Shown here: positions 31,910 to 44,165 of the stretch, piece by piece
How positions within the stretch are numbered: the stretch's first letter is position 1
How the letters are laid out: each line of letters opens with the position of its first letter
From: Saururus chinensis
Lineage: Eukaryota; Streptophyta; Magnoliopsida; Piperales; Saururaceae
Direction: 5' to 3'
Length of the DNA: 64,000 bases
NCBI GenBank assembly: GCA_035235625.1
Contig: CP141141.1
Span: 4,278,001 to 4,342,000, forward strand
Position numbers and translations under genes: made by a program
Notes under the pieces: generated by a model
What the model was told of the DNA's origin: nothing
The model's database searches: none
Seen by the model: the letters and a program-made list of their open reading frames with translations, nothing else

Positions 31910-34080
31910 TTTTTATAATTGACAATTTTATTAAGAAAAATAAAGAGGGAACAACAATATCAAACAACACAACTAATCTCCTCTAAAAGAACATACAAAA
32001 ATCTAAATAAAAAATGGGGAATGTGAACAATTCCCCAAAGACATAATTAATACACACAATTTTTATACATTTTATATGTCTTTTTACCTTATTTTCTAAT
32101 GTAGGATTAGGCTAATTTAAGTTAATTAGGATTTATTTATATTAAGACATATAGTAGTAGTTTGATTTAATTATTAATTAATTTATGCATTATTAGTAGT
32201 TTAGGTGTGTATTTGAATTAAGTTATGATTTTATTTAATTTTTGCATGTCTCAATTATGGAGTATTATGCTTTGTAGGTGAATGTCATGCAAATAGCTTT
32301 CTTGATCCTCGTTACTTAGAAAATATTTGGACACAGTTTAAACATTTTAGACGGATCAGATATTGGTACATAGTAGAACAAAATTCCACAGATTGAAAAC
32401 CAACAAAGGGGATCGTTCTTAATTGAAGACCTTTTCGACATGGCAAGCAACTAAAAGAAGTGCAACCACTTCCAAATAAAAGAATGGTTCAAAATAAAGA
32501 AGGCAGCCACGTCCATAATTAGAGACGTTCAAGAGAATCCATCTTGCATATTTTTAAACAAGACTTTAGAAAGTATGCAGCAGAGAACAGTTCACAACAA
32601 TTTTCTTTGAACAAAATAGAGCTAGTTTGTGCCAAAAATAGTGTCCAAAGTTCAAACTAGATAAGGAAGGAATAACTAATGGAAAGAGAAACCAATTCAA
32701 TTAAAGAAATAAACAAGGAATGTCCAAAAATAATCAATTCATAAGAGTAAAAAAATCACAGAGATATTGAGTGGCGAATTGCAGAGAAAAGAAAAGAAAA
32801 GAATGAAGCTTAACAAGGAAATAATTGATAAGGAAGAAGGAAGAAAAGGGAAAGATTAACACAAAAAGAAGCATATTCATGGTTAGAATTAATGGCTTAA
32901 AGAAGGAAAGATAAGGTTGTTCCAAAAGTAGAAAAACATAGTAGAAATTTAGATTTGAAGAGGGAAGAAGAAAGAGGATGAACTAGAGAAAAACTAGTCA
33001 TTCCACTCTCCAAAATTGAGTAGAAAATACTTATAAAGTGAAAAAATCGAAGACCCAAACAAGAGCAACAAAGAACAAGCAGCACAGTATGTAGTACTAT
33101 AACAGCATTGTAGCGGTATGAGGTTGAAGACAAAGTACTATTTATGGTAGTTATAGCAGTCCAAAATTTTTGAATTTTTCTTAATTTTCTTCCAAATTTA
33201 TAAGTATCTTTTCACTTAATTTAATGGAGATTATGGTTTTAGTTTTTAGGTTAATAAGTAGCTAAGTTTTTCATCTAAGTCAAGGATGAAGCCTTATTAA
33301 TTTGTATGGATTAATGATAATAAGAGTTCATTAAATTTCTTTTATATGTGCTTTGATGTTTGATTGTTCTACCTATTTTCAATTGATAAACTCTATCTTG
33401 AAATATAAAATTAATCATGTTCTTCTTATGATTTGAGGTGTCTTTTATTATTTAGTTGAATTTTTCACTCTTGAATTAGGTTTGGGTATTAATTATAATT
33501 TGCATCTTGTGGATACAATTATTGACTTAATCTTAATCTTATTAAGCAAAGGAGAATATAATTTTTACTCTTGAAATTAGGCTTAATGATAATATTTTCC
33601 ATAATACATGAGATTGAATTCTAATGTGTCATGAGATAATTTAGAAATTGAATAAATAATCATGATCCTGACTCTTTACAGAATACTTGGTGCAGATTCC
33701 CATATTTTAGTAATTTAGTTAATTGGATATTTAAATAATTTAATATTGCTTTCTTAGTTTAGATTGATTCCCAGAGTTTTGATTTTGCTTATTTTTTAGA
33801 TTTAATTTTGAATCCCATTACTTGGTTTTTATAATTTCAGTAACTTTATTTCTTTTATTTACTTTGCTTTTCATTCTTAATTGTTTTAGGTTTTTAAAGT
33901 AGGCGATTAATTGATAATTCATTAATTAGATTAATGTTAGACTTGATTAGATTAAATTTAGTTTTGCAATTTCAAGTCTATGTAGGATCAACCTCATTTC
34001 ACCTCTTTCCTACCTTTGATTTGCTTGTGAATAATAATTAAAATTAAACAACAACATAACCCATTAATCTAATAAAAAAA
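31910..34080. other. AT-rich DNA, possibly decayed LTR-type sequence
   Basis: No coding domain is visible. The stretch ending near 33990 (CTATGTAGGATCAACCTC) resembles a word often seen near the leader of plant LTR retroelements, but no LTR pair, primer-binding site or polyprotein motif was found. Confidence 0.35.
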
Positions 34081-34099
34081 TCAACAAGGAACGAAAAAA

Positions 34100-35580
34100 T
34101 TACTAACAATAAATTGCCTGAGACCAAAAGCAGCTGAAACAAGGCTTGCTTAAGCAATTACTGATTTTGTCAATTTGTACCTTTTATCAACAAAGATGCA
34201 ATTATTTCTCTTTACCCAAATAAAAGTGACATAAATACTGAACATGATTTTCAAGCCAAGAGCTGCATGGGTGGTCCGATCTATAAAATTCACAAGCCAT
34301 CTAAGTTCTCCATTATAGTTGAAAATAATTATGTAAATATTATATTTTGTAAAAATAATCTTCTAAACAAACTTAACATATGGACATGTGATGAATAAAT
34401 GATCCCGGCTCTTAGCATAAGTAAAGCAATGGAAACACATATTGGCCAAATAAAAACCCCTCTTATGCAGATTATCCTAAGTAAATAATTTTGTAAGGCT
34501 AACCAAGAAATCAGAGAATACAAGTTAGTTATATTTTTATACGAGATTAACTTAGACGAAGGCCACATAGGGGATTGGTGTCTAATTTTTGCCAAAGGAG
34601 ATTTGTTAAGTAAAAATGCATTTAGGCTTAATCCAACTATATTCACTTTGAGAATCTGTGAAACTAGGCGTATTAACTTGTAAAAATTTACTAAATTCAT
34701 GTGTCCTCAAGGTTAGTGGTAGAGATAAATTTCATTTACCCTCCTAAAGGGTATGAGATAATACATCACCTTTTGAACCACACAATCGCAAAGCAGTTCA
34801 GTGACCAAACCTAGTAAGTAATGGTGGAAAACATGCCCAAGGGTCTTGCTAGTCAAAGTGCATGTGATGCCCATTTCCAACACTCAAATGACAAAATTGT
34901 GTCATTAAATTTTTTAAATCAAATATACTATTTCAAGAAAATGAACAATATTTCATCATGTTTATCATCCAAATAGACTTGTGATGTAAACAACAACCAT
35001 GAATCCATTAATACCATAAAGAGTCTTTGTGAGTTAAAAGCTGCCAAAACAATTTTAATAGCCTTGTCATTACAATCACACAAGGACTGGACATGAAGAC
35101 CTCCTTAGTTAAATGGTCTACAAAAAATTCTCTACACAACATTATGGAAGTGCATGAACATATCTCCTTCCAAAGAAATATAGAAAATATTCGTTCAATT
35201 TGAAAAAATACTTTTTTGGGTAATTTGAAAGTTAAAGTCAAATATAGATTAAGACTATTATGAACTGTCATGATTAGTTCCAGTTGACCTACATAGGATA
35301 TAAGTTTAGCTTTCTACCCATCAAACTTCGATGACATCTTATACAATAGAGGCTTACACAAGTTGTGAGATAATTTTTTGGAGGATAGAAGAAGACCAAG
35401 ATACAAAATGGGTAAGGATCACACATTAATTATATCCAAACAGTGTTAAAATTTCCTTCTTATAAGTATATCTAACTGAGAAGAAAATGTTATTTTTTAG
35501 CAAAGTTAGCTTACAAACCTAAAAGACTAGCAAATACATTATGAATACGATAAATCTTCTCAGCTGAGTTGATCTTATTA
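34100..35580 (-). pseudogene. LINE reverse transcriptase and zinc-binding remnant, antisense
   Basis: Read from high to low coordinates, the minus strand shows ILYLGLLLSSKKLSHN, KAKLISYVGQLELI, FKLPKKVFFQIERIFSIFLW, LLKLFWQLLTHKDSLW, LALQNYLL, and CFHCFTYAKSRDHLFITCPY in another frame. This is the correct order for the C-terminal half of a plant L1-type LINE, from the YLG motif to the zinc-binding domain. Several frameshifts and stops make it inactive. Confidence 0.8.
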
Positions 35581-37788
35581 TGTGAAAATAAAAAACAACA
35601 TATGCAACAACAAGTGACAAATGGAATGGGAGCCATGGAATGGACAAGGGAGAATAGCACCATTCTCACATTTTCTCAGCAATAGAGCTAAAGTTCATCT
35701 TTACCTCATCTCAAATTTTAATGCTAGAAGTGTTTTGAAGGAATTTCTCTTCTTAATTGATAAATGAAATTTGTAATTTTTTATTTTAAAATTTCTCTCA
35801 TGTAAATCTTGATTCTTGTTGTACACTCTCTTAGGGTTTATTTAGATTGGTGAAAATAGAGAAAAAATGAAAGATAAAGAGAAAGTGAATCTAGGTGAAA
35901 AAGAAACTAGGATATGTAAGGTCCCTGATTTTCTACAATTTTCTATGATTTTCCTACTATTTTTTTTGTCATTTTTGGTAGGAAAATGTGACGCTTTGGT
36001 GTATTCGTATTTGTATATTTGCCTCAATATTTATACCTGTAGAGTTGGGTGTGGGGCTTAGTCGCGGGTTGTAGGCCTCGCTTCGCGCTTACGGTGCAAA
36101 TTTTGGAGCTACAACACGTAACCAGGAGGTTAATGCGTGTTAGGTATATAAATGGAAAAATTAAAAAGAAGTTATGCATAAATGTTAAAGCAGTCGACCG
36201 GATTCCAGGAGAGACTTCCAGAAGAAATTTTTTTTACGTTCAGTAAGATGAGAAAACCCGAGCCCATTTATGATCGCTCCGTTCTCCCTCCTCCGTCATC
36301 GGATTCCTTTGGTTCTTGTCAGGATCTTCTTTGCTTCACCGCCATGAATCCGTAGGTACCGGCTATGACCGCCGCTATGGCCTCTTCGCTCCTCCACGAG
36401 GTACCAAACTTTTCTTTGGTTTTTCTCTCCTTCAAATCCCATTTTTGAGCCATGGGGGTGCAATTTTGATGTCGTTTGCGGCAGCCTCCAACTAGACTTA
36501 TGTTTAGTTGGCTGCTTGGAACCCATAGGCACTGGCTAGAGCTGCCACCATGTTTTCTTCGCTCCGTGGTGAACTACCAGTACTTTGGTCAGATTTTGGT
36601 CACATTTTCCTATCACTGTCTGTGGCTTTTTTTTGAGACGCCATCGTCTAGCCACCGGACGGACTCCGTCCATCCTACCTCGACCTAGTGTCAGTAGGGG
36701 GTTTCCGTTTTTGACCCCGCTTCGCCCTAATGATTTGCTCCGCCCAATTAGACACTTTGGATGCATCTCGGGTCATTATCATTAGCGAGTTGTGGGTCAT
36801 TTGGCCATCGTGGGCTTTACCCTTGCTCAGCGACAATGAAGGTCAGCCCCACTTGGCCAATTGCACCTTTGCCCGGAATGGGGCGTTTGTGCTATACCTT
36901 GCGAGACGCATAGCCACCCGCACCATGTGTATTTGTTGTAGGTGGCGATCGGTGATGTCGCCGCTTCGATCGGCCACTACTTCCTGGACATAGCTTAGTT
37001 ACCCTTTTGTGGGCCTTGGGCCACTACCGTCTGACCCATCTCCCCCTAGAGTGGTCCTTTTTGGCCTCGTGTACATGTGGCCACACGTGTACTTTTAGGT
37101 TTAGGCGCCGTATTTGTGCCACCTAACCATCGGTTGGCTTTGCTACCGAGTGGAGTTGACACATAGCCCTCCTCCACCTCTCCTTTGTCCTTGAGCATCG
37201 CCCCATGCTCTCCGCCCTTATTTGGGCCCTTGTTGATGCAAAATTGTCATCGTTGGGTGTTGTCCATAGCTAATTTTGACGTCTTATGGCTGGCCGAGTA
37301 CGTCTTAGGCACCGAACGATCTTCAGGGAGTACACCATAGACTTCTGGTGGCAATGCCACTTATGTTGGCATGACATTTCTCCTGGCCACCCTAGTGTGC
37401 CGCCGTTGATTGCAGATTTGCCGCATTGATTTTTGACATCCCGTTTGGCCGTGAGTAGTTCTGGTGCTTCCTAAAATCCTCGATACAACAGCTCTATAAG
37501 CCCAACAATGGTTTTGACAGCCAATTCTACCGCCGAAGCCGCCACCGTCGTGTGCTCGCTATCAAACGTCATGATTATGAGGTAGGGGAGCTTTGAACTT
37601 GTAATTTCATGATAGCATGCTTTGAATGAGTAGCAGCATGCTAGGATTGTATGATTTCATGCTTTGGATGTTAAATAACGATCCGATTGTATGATGTGCA
37701 TGTAAGCATGATTATATGGTATGTTGAAATGCATATGACATTCATGTGAGCAGTAAGTATGTTTGATGCGTGTGGAAGTCTGTATGTT

Positions 37789-38110
37789 CTAGTGATGGCT
37801 AGCATGTTTGTTGGTATGCTTCGTATGTTAATTGAGTATGTGCTAGTGATGGCTAGCGTGTATGTTTGAAGTATGTATGAGTGTGTATGTATGTGCTAGT
37901 GATGGCTAGCGTGAATAGTTGAAGTATGTATGGATATGCATGTGGTAGTGATGGCTAGCTTGTATGTTTGAAATATGTATAAATGTGTATATTTGTGCTA
38001 GTGATGACTAGCATGTATGTTTAAAGTATGTATAAATATATATGTATGTACTAGTGATGGCTAGTGAACTTGTTTGTAAGCTACATATGTATGACAATAT
38101 GTGTATGTTA
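37789..38110. repeat. Minisatellite, about 53-bp period, six copies
   Basis: CTAGTGATGGCTAGC and its close variants start at 37789, 37843, 37896, 37945, 37998 and 38051. The spacers are rich in TATGTATG-type words. Confidence 0.8.
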
Positions 38111-38779
38111 TACGTATGTGTGATAGACATACGTATGTATGATGGCTATTTGCCTATGCTATGGATATGCGCATGTGCATGTGGGAAGAGGTATGGGCTA
38201 TGGATGGTAAGAAGTATCAGTGTTTGGTATGAATTTGGATACGGATGTGTAAGCATATGACGGATGACAGAGTATATGAATATAATGGGCGAGGATTGGA
38301 ATGGGTTGTTTTGGATTAGAGCACATGTTGGGGGATTTTTAGACAATAAGAGTGTGCATAATTGTACAAACATAACGTACATATTATGAAGTGAAAAGTA
38401 AGCATAATAAGTGAGGTATAAGTAAGAGGGCGACAACTGGGTTGGCTCTAAGGAGCTTCATTTGATGATGTCAGTGTAAGATGTTTTGGCCATAAGGTAG
38501 ATGGCGGAGATTGTAAGATTGTAAGGATTTTGATGTACGATGAGTTATGATCATGGTATGGATGAGTTAAGTGAAGTCTGCAGCCCTGACGACTTGGGTT
38601 TCAAATCAGGCTTAGCTTCAATTTGATCAGTGGAGCACAGTATTCTTGAGTGCTTGTGTGGCATAATTGTACCGTATAAATTACTTAATTCAAAGTTGAA
38701 TTATAAGCATAGCTAATTATAGCATTGTGAGTTTTATACCTGAGGGTTTGACGGATTAAGTTCTAGTGTTCACCCTGCG

Positions 38780-39105
38780 GGATGTTGTCTGTGTGTTATA
38801 TAGAGCATCGAAAGTCTGATGCTCTGTTGAGAGCGATGTTTGTTTTCGATTTGGTCTGTGTGCTGTATAAGCCCAGACGTCTGATGCTCTGTTGAAAGCG
38901 ACATATGTTTCTGATTTGGTCTGTGTGTTGTATAAGCCCAAACGTCTGATGCTCTGTTGATAGCGACATGTTTCCGATTTGGTCTGTGTGCTATATAAGC
39001 TTAGACGTTTCATGCTCTGTTGAGAGCGACATATGTTTCCGATTTGGTCTGTGTGCTGTATAAGCTCAGACATTTGATGCTCTATCGAGAACGTTGTATG
39101 ATTTT
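38780..39105. repeat. Minisatellite, about 65-bp period, five copies
   Basis: GATGCTCTGTTGA is followed by GAGCGACATATGTTTCCGAT and GGTCTGTGTGCTGTATAAGC. Units start near 38818, 38883, 38948, 39012 and 39076. The period is not a multiple of three, so the repetitive open frame on the minus strand is a by-product. Confidence 0.85.
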
Positions 39106-39454
39106 TGCCAAATAGTGGCACGTATGATTCTGCCCAAGAGTGGCACTATATGTTTCTACCCAAGTGGCACTGTATGTTTTCTGCTCAAGAGTAGCACTGA
39201 CACTATAAGACCCATTATGGTGGGCAAATGTATGACCCCTTATGTATGGGTATATGTTTGAGCGCTCAAGTAAGTAGTATCATAGACTTGCTCTTACCTG
39301 TTTGATCCTATGCCCCATGAGCACTAGTGTGCCTTACCTTCGAAAAAGTCCATGGTGTCTAGTCACTCCCCGGAGGTTAAGGCAATGCCCCAGTGACATT
39401 CTTTTCTGTTTTGACACTGGAGTTTATTAGTTGTAATGAGCTTCAGTGGTCGAT

Positions 39455-39740
39455 AGTATGAGTACGATTGTTTGAGTATGTGTACGACTATAAGAGTATG
39501 AGTACGACTGTAAGAGTATGAGCACGACTGTAAGAGTATGAGTATGAGTAAGACTATAAGAGTATGAGTACGATTGTAAGAGTATGTTTCTGAGTAAGAC
39601 AATAAGTGTATGATTTTGAGTAAGATTGCACGAGTAAGGTCGTACGAGTAAGATTGTACGAGTAAGGTCGCACATGTGTAAGTTATATGAGTAAGTATAT
39701 AATTGTACGAGTAAGGTCATACAGGTATGTGTATGTTGTA
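39455..39740. repeat. Short tandem repeat of GAGTATGAGTACGA type
   Basis: Units of about 20 bp (GTAAGAGTATGAGTACGACT) degrade into GTACGAGTAAG units toward the right. It lies in the same block as the 53- and 65-bp minisatellites. Confidence 0.75.
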
Positions 39741-39812
39741 TGAGTATGCGTACGATAATACAAGTAAGTTTATAAGACCCTAGATAAGGGTGTTTGTGTA
39801 AGTTTAATTTGA

Positions 39813-39898
39813 TGGTATGATTTTGGCACAATGGTGCATTTGGCATGATTTTGGCACAATGGTGCATTTGGTATGATTTTAGCATGATGGTGCATTTA
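39813..39898. repeat. 28-bp tandem repeat, three copies
   Basis: GGTATGATTTTGGCACAATG followed by GTGCATTT occurs three times in direct succession with small changes. Confidence 0.8.
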
Positions 39899-40623
39899 GT
39901 ATAACTATATGCGTATGTGTGTGATTATGATATGCATGTTTGCTTCATGTTTGAGTTGCATGAGCGCATCTATGTATGGATTTGTTGAGTTCACTGTTTA
40001 GAACTCCCCTATTGGGTATTTTTCTACTGAATATGAAAATACTCATTACCCTACTTTTTAGCCCAGTTGTACGGGAGGCTTTTGTAGGTGGTGACGGAAA
40101 GCTCCTGGAGATGGATGCTCATTTCAACGAAGGATTGATTCCCGTTGACTCAAGTATATGCTTGACTCATTGCGAGTTTATTTGTATCACGATCTGATGT
40201 ATTGGGTGAGATGAGATTTAAGATGTTTATCTTTCTAAATTTTAGTTTGGATTAGACTGTGGACTGTTATAGGATTTGCACTTAGGGATGCCTGGGAGAT
40301 ATTTGTATTTAAACTCTATGATCATAACAATTTATTCATATGGTTGCTTTTGAGTAGCGCCTGTGAATATTTGGTTTGGCCGTATGATGTTTGATCGAAT
40401 GAGTAACAATTTAGATGGGAAAAACTGATGTGTTATGTTTTAAATTATAAAACTATTTTCATAAGTTTTGTATTCATCATTTTTTTTGATTTATAGCAGT
40501 TATATTATGGAAAAAAAATTTGTGAATTTTGAGGAAAATGTATAAAAAATTATGGGTGTTTCAAGATATTTCTAAAAAAATTTACTATTTGGTTACACCA
40601 ATGATGCCATAAAATTTTGAAAC

Positions 40624-40980
40624 TTGAATCCACTAATGGTACTAGTAGTAGTGGAGTTAGTCATGGTGGTGAAGGAAGTAGTAGTGGTAGTAGCAGTTAT
40701 AGTTGTGACATTGGAAATGATGGTGACAAATGCAGTGGAACCGGTGGTAGGGGTAATGGCGGTAGCGGTGGTAGTGATGGTGGTGGCTATGATGGCGACT
40801 GTGAAGATAGCGGTGGCGAGGATTGTAGTGGTAATGGTAGTGGTGGTAATAGTAGTGACAATAATAGTGGCAATGGCGACGGCAGTGGTAGTGACAACAT
40901 TGATAGTAGTAGAGTTAGTGGCGGTTATAGTACTGATAGCGGCGATGGCAACAATGGTGGCATTAGTGGCAAGGTATTAG
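40624..40980. repeat. GGT/AGT trinucleotide-rich tract
   Basis: About 350 bp of imperfect GGTAGTGGTGGT-type repeats. It gives a glycine/serine-rich frame (40617-41015) and valine-rich frames in other registers. The open frame follows from the repeat composition, and no gene is supported. Confidence 0.75.
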
Positions 40981-40989
40981 TCTTTGGTA

Positions 40990-42022
40990 CGCTGATTTTC
41001 TCCAAAAATTCATGAGTTACGGGTGAAAAGTTTTAAGGCCAATTTTCTACTTCTTTCTCTGTATTTTTAAAAATTCTTTTCTTTTCTTCCGCTTTTACCA
41101 ATCCAAGGAAGACCCTTAATATTTAGTAAAAAGGCGTACCCCCCAAGTTTACCAATAAAAAAAGTGACTAACACAAAATGAAGAGTAAAAGACAAAGTTC
41201 AGAGATACTAAACCACTTCTGTTGCCAAAAACAAATTCTGAATTCCCATTTCAACTTGCTTTTGGTCCAGTATTCGAGCCCCCACATTATGCAGCTTAGG
41301 AACATTATTGGCATGTTAACACACTAAATTGACTTTTATATCAAATACAAGAAGATTCTATATTTTATTTGACAATTCAGTGTCTATTTTTTAAAATTAA
41401 AAACGGAAAAAGAATATACAAAGATGACGTAAACACTCCCAAGCAAAAGAGAAACATAACTAGAACGCAAATAGAGTAAGAAGAGAGAAGGTGACTCAAT
41501 TATTTCCTTTATTAGCACTTTAGTTATGTTATCCTTAACTAGTGTATGAATTAAGCTAAGCTCACTGATGTGAGGATGAACTAGGAAGCAAATTCATGCT
41601 TGCATATAATTTACATCTTGTCAACCACTTGAAAGCCACAATAACATCAGGTCATTAATGAGGTTCATGCAAGTGTGCTATCCTTAACAATTCAAAAGTG
41701 AATATTTCCTCAGTAGCTAACCATGATCATTATTTTTTTATTGATTTGCAGTAAAATTATGATCAGAAGTAGTAGTAAATTGTCAAGGAAAAATGGCACT
41801 AGAGCAATTCATTTATCCTTGGGAATGAAAAGTAACTATACAAGAAGAATATTCACCGTCCTGCCAGTCACAGCGCCACCAACTTTTGGAGGCCAAAATA
41901 CCATGCAGCTCATTAATCCATGCAAATCACGTTATACATGAACATCTTACAGTAAACACAACACTGCTCCATTTAGGAGAGAAACAAGCATAAAAAAGCA
42001 CCCAAAAACAAAGAAATCAAGA
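40990..42022. other. Intergenic DNA and 3' flank of the zinc-finger gene
   Basis: AT-rich, with short frames only. The part next to 42022 should contain the 3' untranslated region and poly-A site of the minus-strand zinc-finger gene, though no strong poly-A signal was chosen. Confidence 0.45.
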
Positions 42023-43078
42023 TCACATTCCAAGCCGCAGGTCTAGAACAAGATGTTCAGTAGGGGAGTCGTCTCTAGTCTCAGTCTCAGTAGGTGGAGG
42101 CAAGTTCAAATCCACCATGCAACCTCTTCTGCTGCTGGAAGAGCTGGGACCCGGCTCATCTCCCTTCTCCGAATGGGACCTCATGTGCCCGCCTAGTGCT
42201 TGGCCTGTGGGAAACACCTTTAAGCAAATGTTGCACTTGTGCTGGTCCAACTCCATGGCCAGCCTCTCTGCCACTCGCTGAATCGCCCTCGCTTCAGCTT
42301 CTCTCCTCTCCCTTGCCAGCTTTTCACATGCGACTGCCACTTTGCTGTAAATGCCTTCCTCTTCTTCTTCCTCCGCTTCTTCTTCTTCGTCTTCTACGTC
42401 TTGTTCTCCTCTTTCTTCTTCTCTATCTATCCCATGAGCGAAGCATCCTTTCACATTCTTGTGGGTAGCCCTGTGCCCTCCGAGGGCGTGATGTGACCCA
42501 AACACTCTTTTACAACTAGAACACTTGAACTTCAATCCCTCAGCCCCCTCGGCTGCCGCTTCTCCGGCAACGTCCTTGCCCCGGCAGCTCTCACCTTTGG
42601 CCATCATCATCAGCGAGTGGGCGACGTCACGCTCGGCCGCCGTAATATTGGTCTGTGAACTGGTCACCGGAGCGGGAGCAGGCCAAGGCTGCAACGCGCT
42701 GGTATTTCCCGGGCCGGACCGGCGGAGATTGGGCGGTGGGTTGATCCCCCGCCACTGCCGCTCCGGGTGGCACCTCATGTGCCCGAACAGCGCCTTCCAA
42801 GACCAGAACCTCTTCCCGCACTCGGTGCATGGCCCTGCGATCTTTCCAGGGTGGTACCTGTCCTTCTTCTTCCGAGGCGCCGGAGGGCTAGCCCCTGGTT
42901 GGGCCACTGGTTCGGCAAAATCCGAAGCTGCAGCAGAACTCCCGCTGCCATGCCGATCAAACTTGGAGCGCTTCCTCTTACCCTTGTCAGTAGGGTCGGT
43001 GCTGCCTGGCACGCCGGCGGTGGTGGCAGAGGTGGCAGAAGGCGGAGGGTCGGGCGAAGGGACGTGAGGGTCGAACAT
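42023..43078 (-). CDS. C2H2 zinc-finger transcriptional repressor (ZAT type, three fingers, EAR)
   Basis: An intact, intronless 351-residue gene. A basic segment KGKRKRSK (about 32-39) is a probable nuclear signal. Three plant C2H2 fingers follow: residues 84-104 (CTECGKRF, KALFGH), 186-206 (CSSCKRVF, HALGGH) and 282-302 (CNICLKVF, QALGGH); the first departs from the QALGGH consensus. An acidic glutamate run lies at 221-241. Two leucine-rich repression (EAR-like) motifs close the protein: VDLNLPPP (322-329) and LDLRLGM at the C-terminus. ZAT-type proteins are nuclear DNA-binding repressors, often stress-responsive; the target genes cannot be read here. The start gives a proline-rich N-terminus typical of the class. 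It is the only intact host gene in the window, with GC-rich codon use unlike its AT-rich surroundings. Confidence 0.95.
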   Translation of the reverse strand: MFDPHVPSPDPPPSATSATTAGVPGSTDPTDKGKRKRSKFDRHGSGSSAAASDFAEPVAQPGASPPAPRKKKDRYHPGKIAGPCTECGKRFWSWKALFGHMRCHPERQWRGINPPPNLRRSGPGNTSALQPWPAPAPVTSSQTNITAAERDVAHSLMMMAKGESCRGKDVAGEAAAEGAEGLKFKCSSCKRVFGSHHALGGHRATHKNVKGCFAHGIDREEERGEQDVEDEEEEAEEEEEEGIYSKVAVACEKLARERREAEARAIQRVAERLAMELDQHKCNICLKVFPTGQALGGHMRSHSEKGDEPGPSSSSSRRGCMVDLNLPPPTETETRDDSPTEHLVLDLRLGM

Positions 43079-43800
43079 GGGGGGCGGAGAATTAGGGTTC
43101 GGAAAAATTGGCGAAATGGACGCTCGCTGGGGCTTATGCGCGCAGGGCTTCGGCGGTTACTTCCCCGGCGGTTACTTACAGTTATTTTTTTTGGCAGTTT
43201 CTGAGAAAATAAAAATTCCCCAATGTGATAATTCCAGAATAATATGACGTCCATGCCGGTCACTCACTCTATTAAACTGGGGGAGTGGCAGTACAGGAAT
43301 ATGGTTCCCATGAGTGTGGATTTATATGTAATAAAATAGGGAAATAAATTTAGAAAGAAATTAAATCCTGAGTGTGGATTTATTAGCATGAAATCATGGG
43401 GCCGGTACACACGAAGCAGTAGTGGCACGCGTGCTACAGGCAGAGTGGGTTGTCTTATGGCGGCTATCGCCGTTGTCGCATTCGGTTCGTCACGTTGAGC
43501 AGAGGTCGTCTCCGGCGGGTTCATATACTCCAGAGGGGCCTTAACTGGGCGGCGCTGGTGGAGGTCTGGTTCAGAACATGCTGTCTGTCAACGTACACCT
43601 CATGCACCCAGTACTCTGTAATCCCTTTCCTTTCCATCCGGGCCTGCTGAATGCTGATCAAGGATCTGATCTATTATCATCTGCTTCTTCTTTGTGGAGA
43701 TTTAGTCTTCCAGGAGCCAATGCTTGGTTATATGGGAGATGTGCCGGCTCAGAGGATTGATGCGTGGCCTGTTGGGTTGTGGGTGTATGTATACTGATCA
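43079..43800. promoter_or_regulatory. Upstream region of the zinc-finger gene
   Basis: The first 100 bp upstream of the ATG are GC-rich and include CCCTAATTCTCCGCC and a nearly tandem GCGGTTACTTCCCCGGCGGT (about 43152-43172). No canonical TATA box was found at the usual distance; GCATAAGCC is the nearest AT-like word. The remaining 600 bp hold short frames on both strands without domain character. Confidence 0.4.
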
Positions 43801-43939
43801 TAGGGTTGTCAAAACATTGACCTGCCCTGACCTGACTAGCTAGGGCTAAGATGGCAAATAAACCCTATTAACATAAGGGCCGGGTCATGTAATTACTTGA
43901 TTAATCTATTTAAACCCATTAAACCAGTTTACCTCATGT

Positions 43940-44165
43940 GTATTTTTTTTTTGAAAGGCTATAAAAGGGGAGATGACTCCTTTCAATTAAAACCAAAAGG
44001 AAAAATTGTCAAAGAATGAAAAAAAATTACAATTATCATCTAAGTAGCAATGGAGGAAAATTCACCAACAAGCTTGATTAGAGAGGAATTGGTAATGATA
44101 TAAGATTTGACTTATCTTTTAAGAGACTAAACAAAGTTCTTTTAGGATTGTATTTGTCATAATTC
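43940..44165 (-). pseudogene. 5'-truncated LINE 3' end, antisense
   Basis: A poly-T run (about 43949-43961) followed by CTATAAAAGGGG, CCTTTCAATTAAAACC, AAAAATTACAATTATCATCT and further sequence has the same order of words as the LINE tails at 10185 and 27178. No coding part is left in this copy. Confidence 0.5.

Larger units (their letters stand above)
35830..40610. repeat. Non-coding block 1: GC-rich part, minisatellites, conserved-looking tail
   Basis: A GC-rich stretch without long frames (36240-37590) is followed by several unrelated minisatellites (37789-39900), then a TTGGGTAT/GTACGGGAGG tail (about 40000-40110) and AT-rich sequence. Block 2 at 46.9-50.7 kb has the same order of parts. 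It could be a large non-coding retroelement derivative, but no LTRs, primer-binding site or coding motifs were found. Confidence 0.45.

Noticed and set aside
38756..39121. 121-codon repetitive frame on the minus strand
   Set aside because: It comes from the 65-bp minisatellite; the period is not a multiple of three and the peptide repeat shifts register.
40617..41015. Glycine/serine-rich protein-like frame
   Set aside because: It follows from the GGT/AGT tract, and other registers are equally open.
42094..43204. Several frames on the plus strand opposite the zinc-finger gene
   Set aside because: They overlap an intact C2H2 gene with full domains on the minus strand and have no recognisable features.
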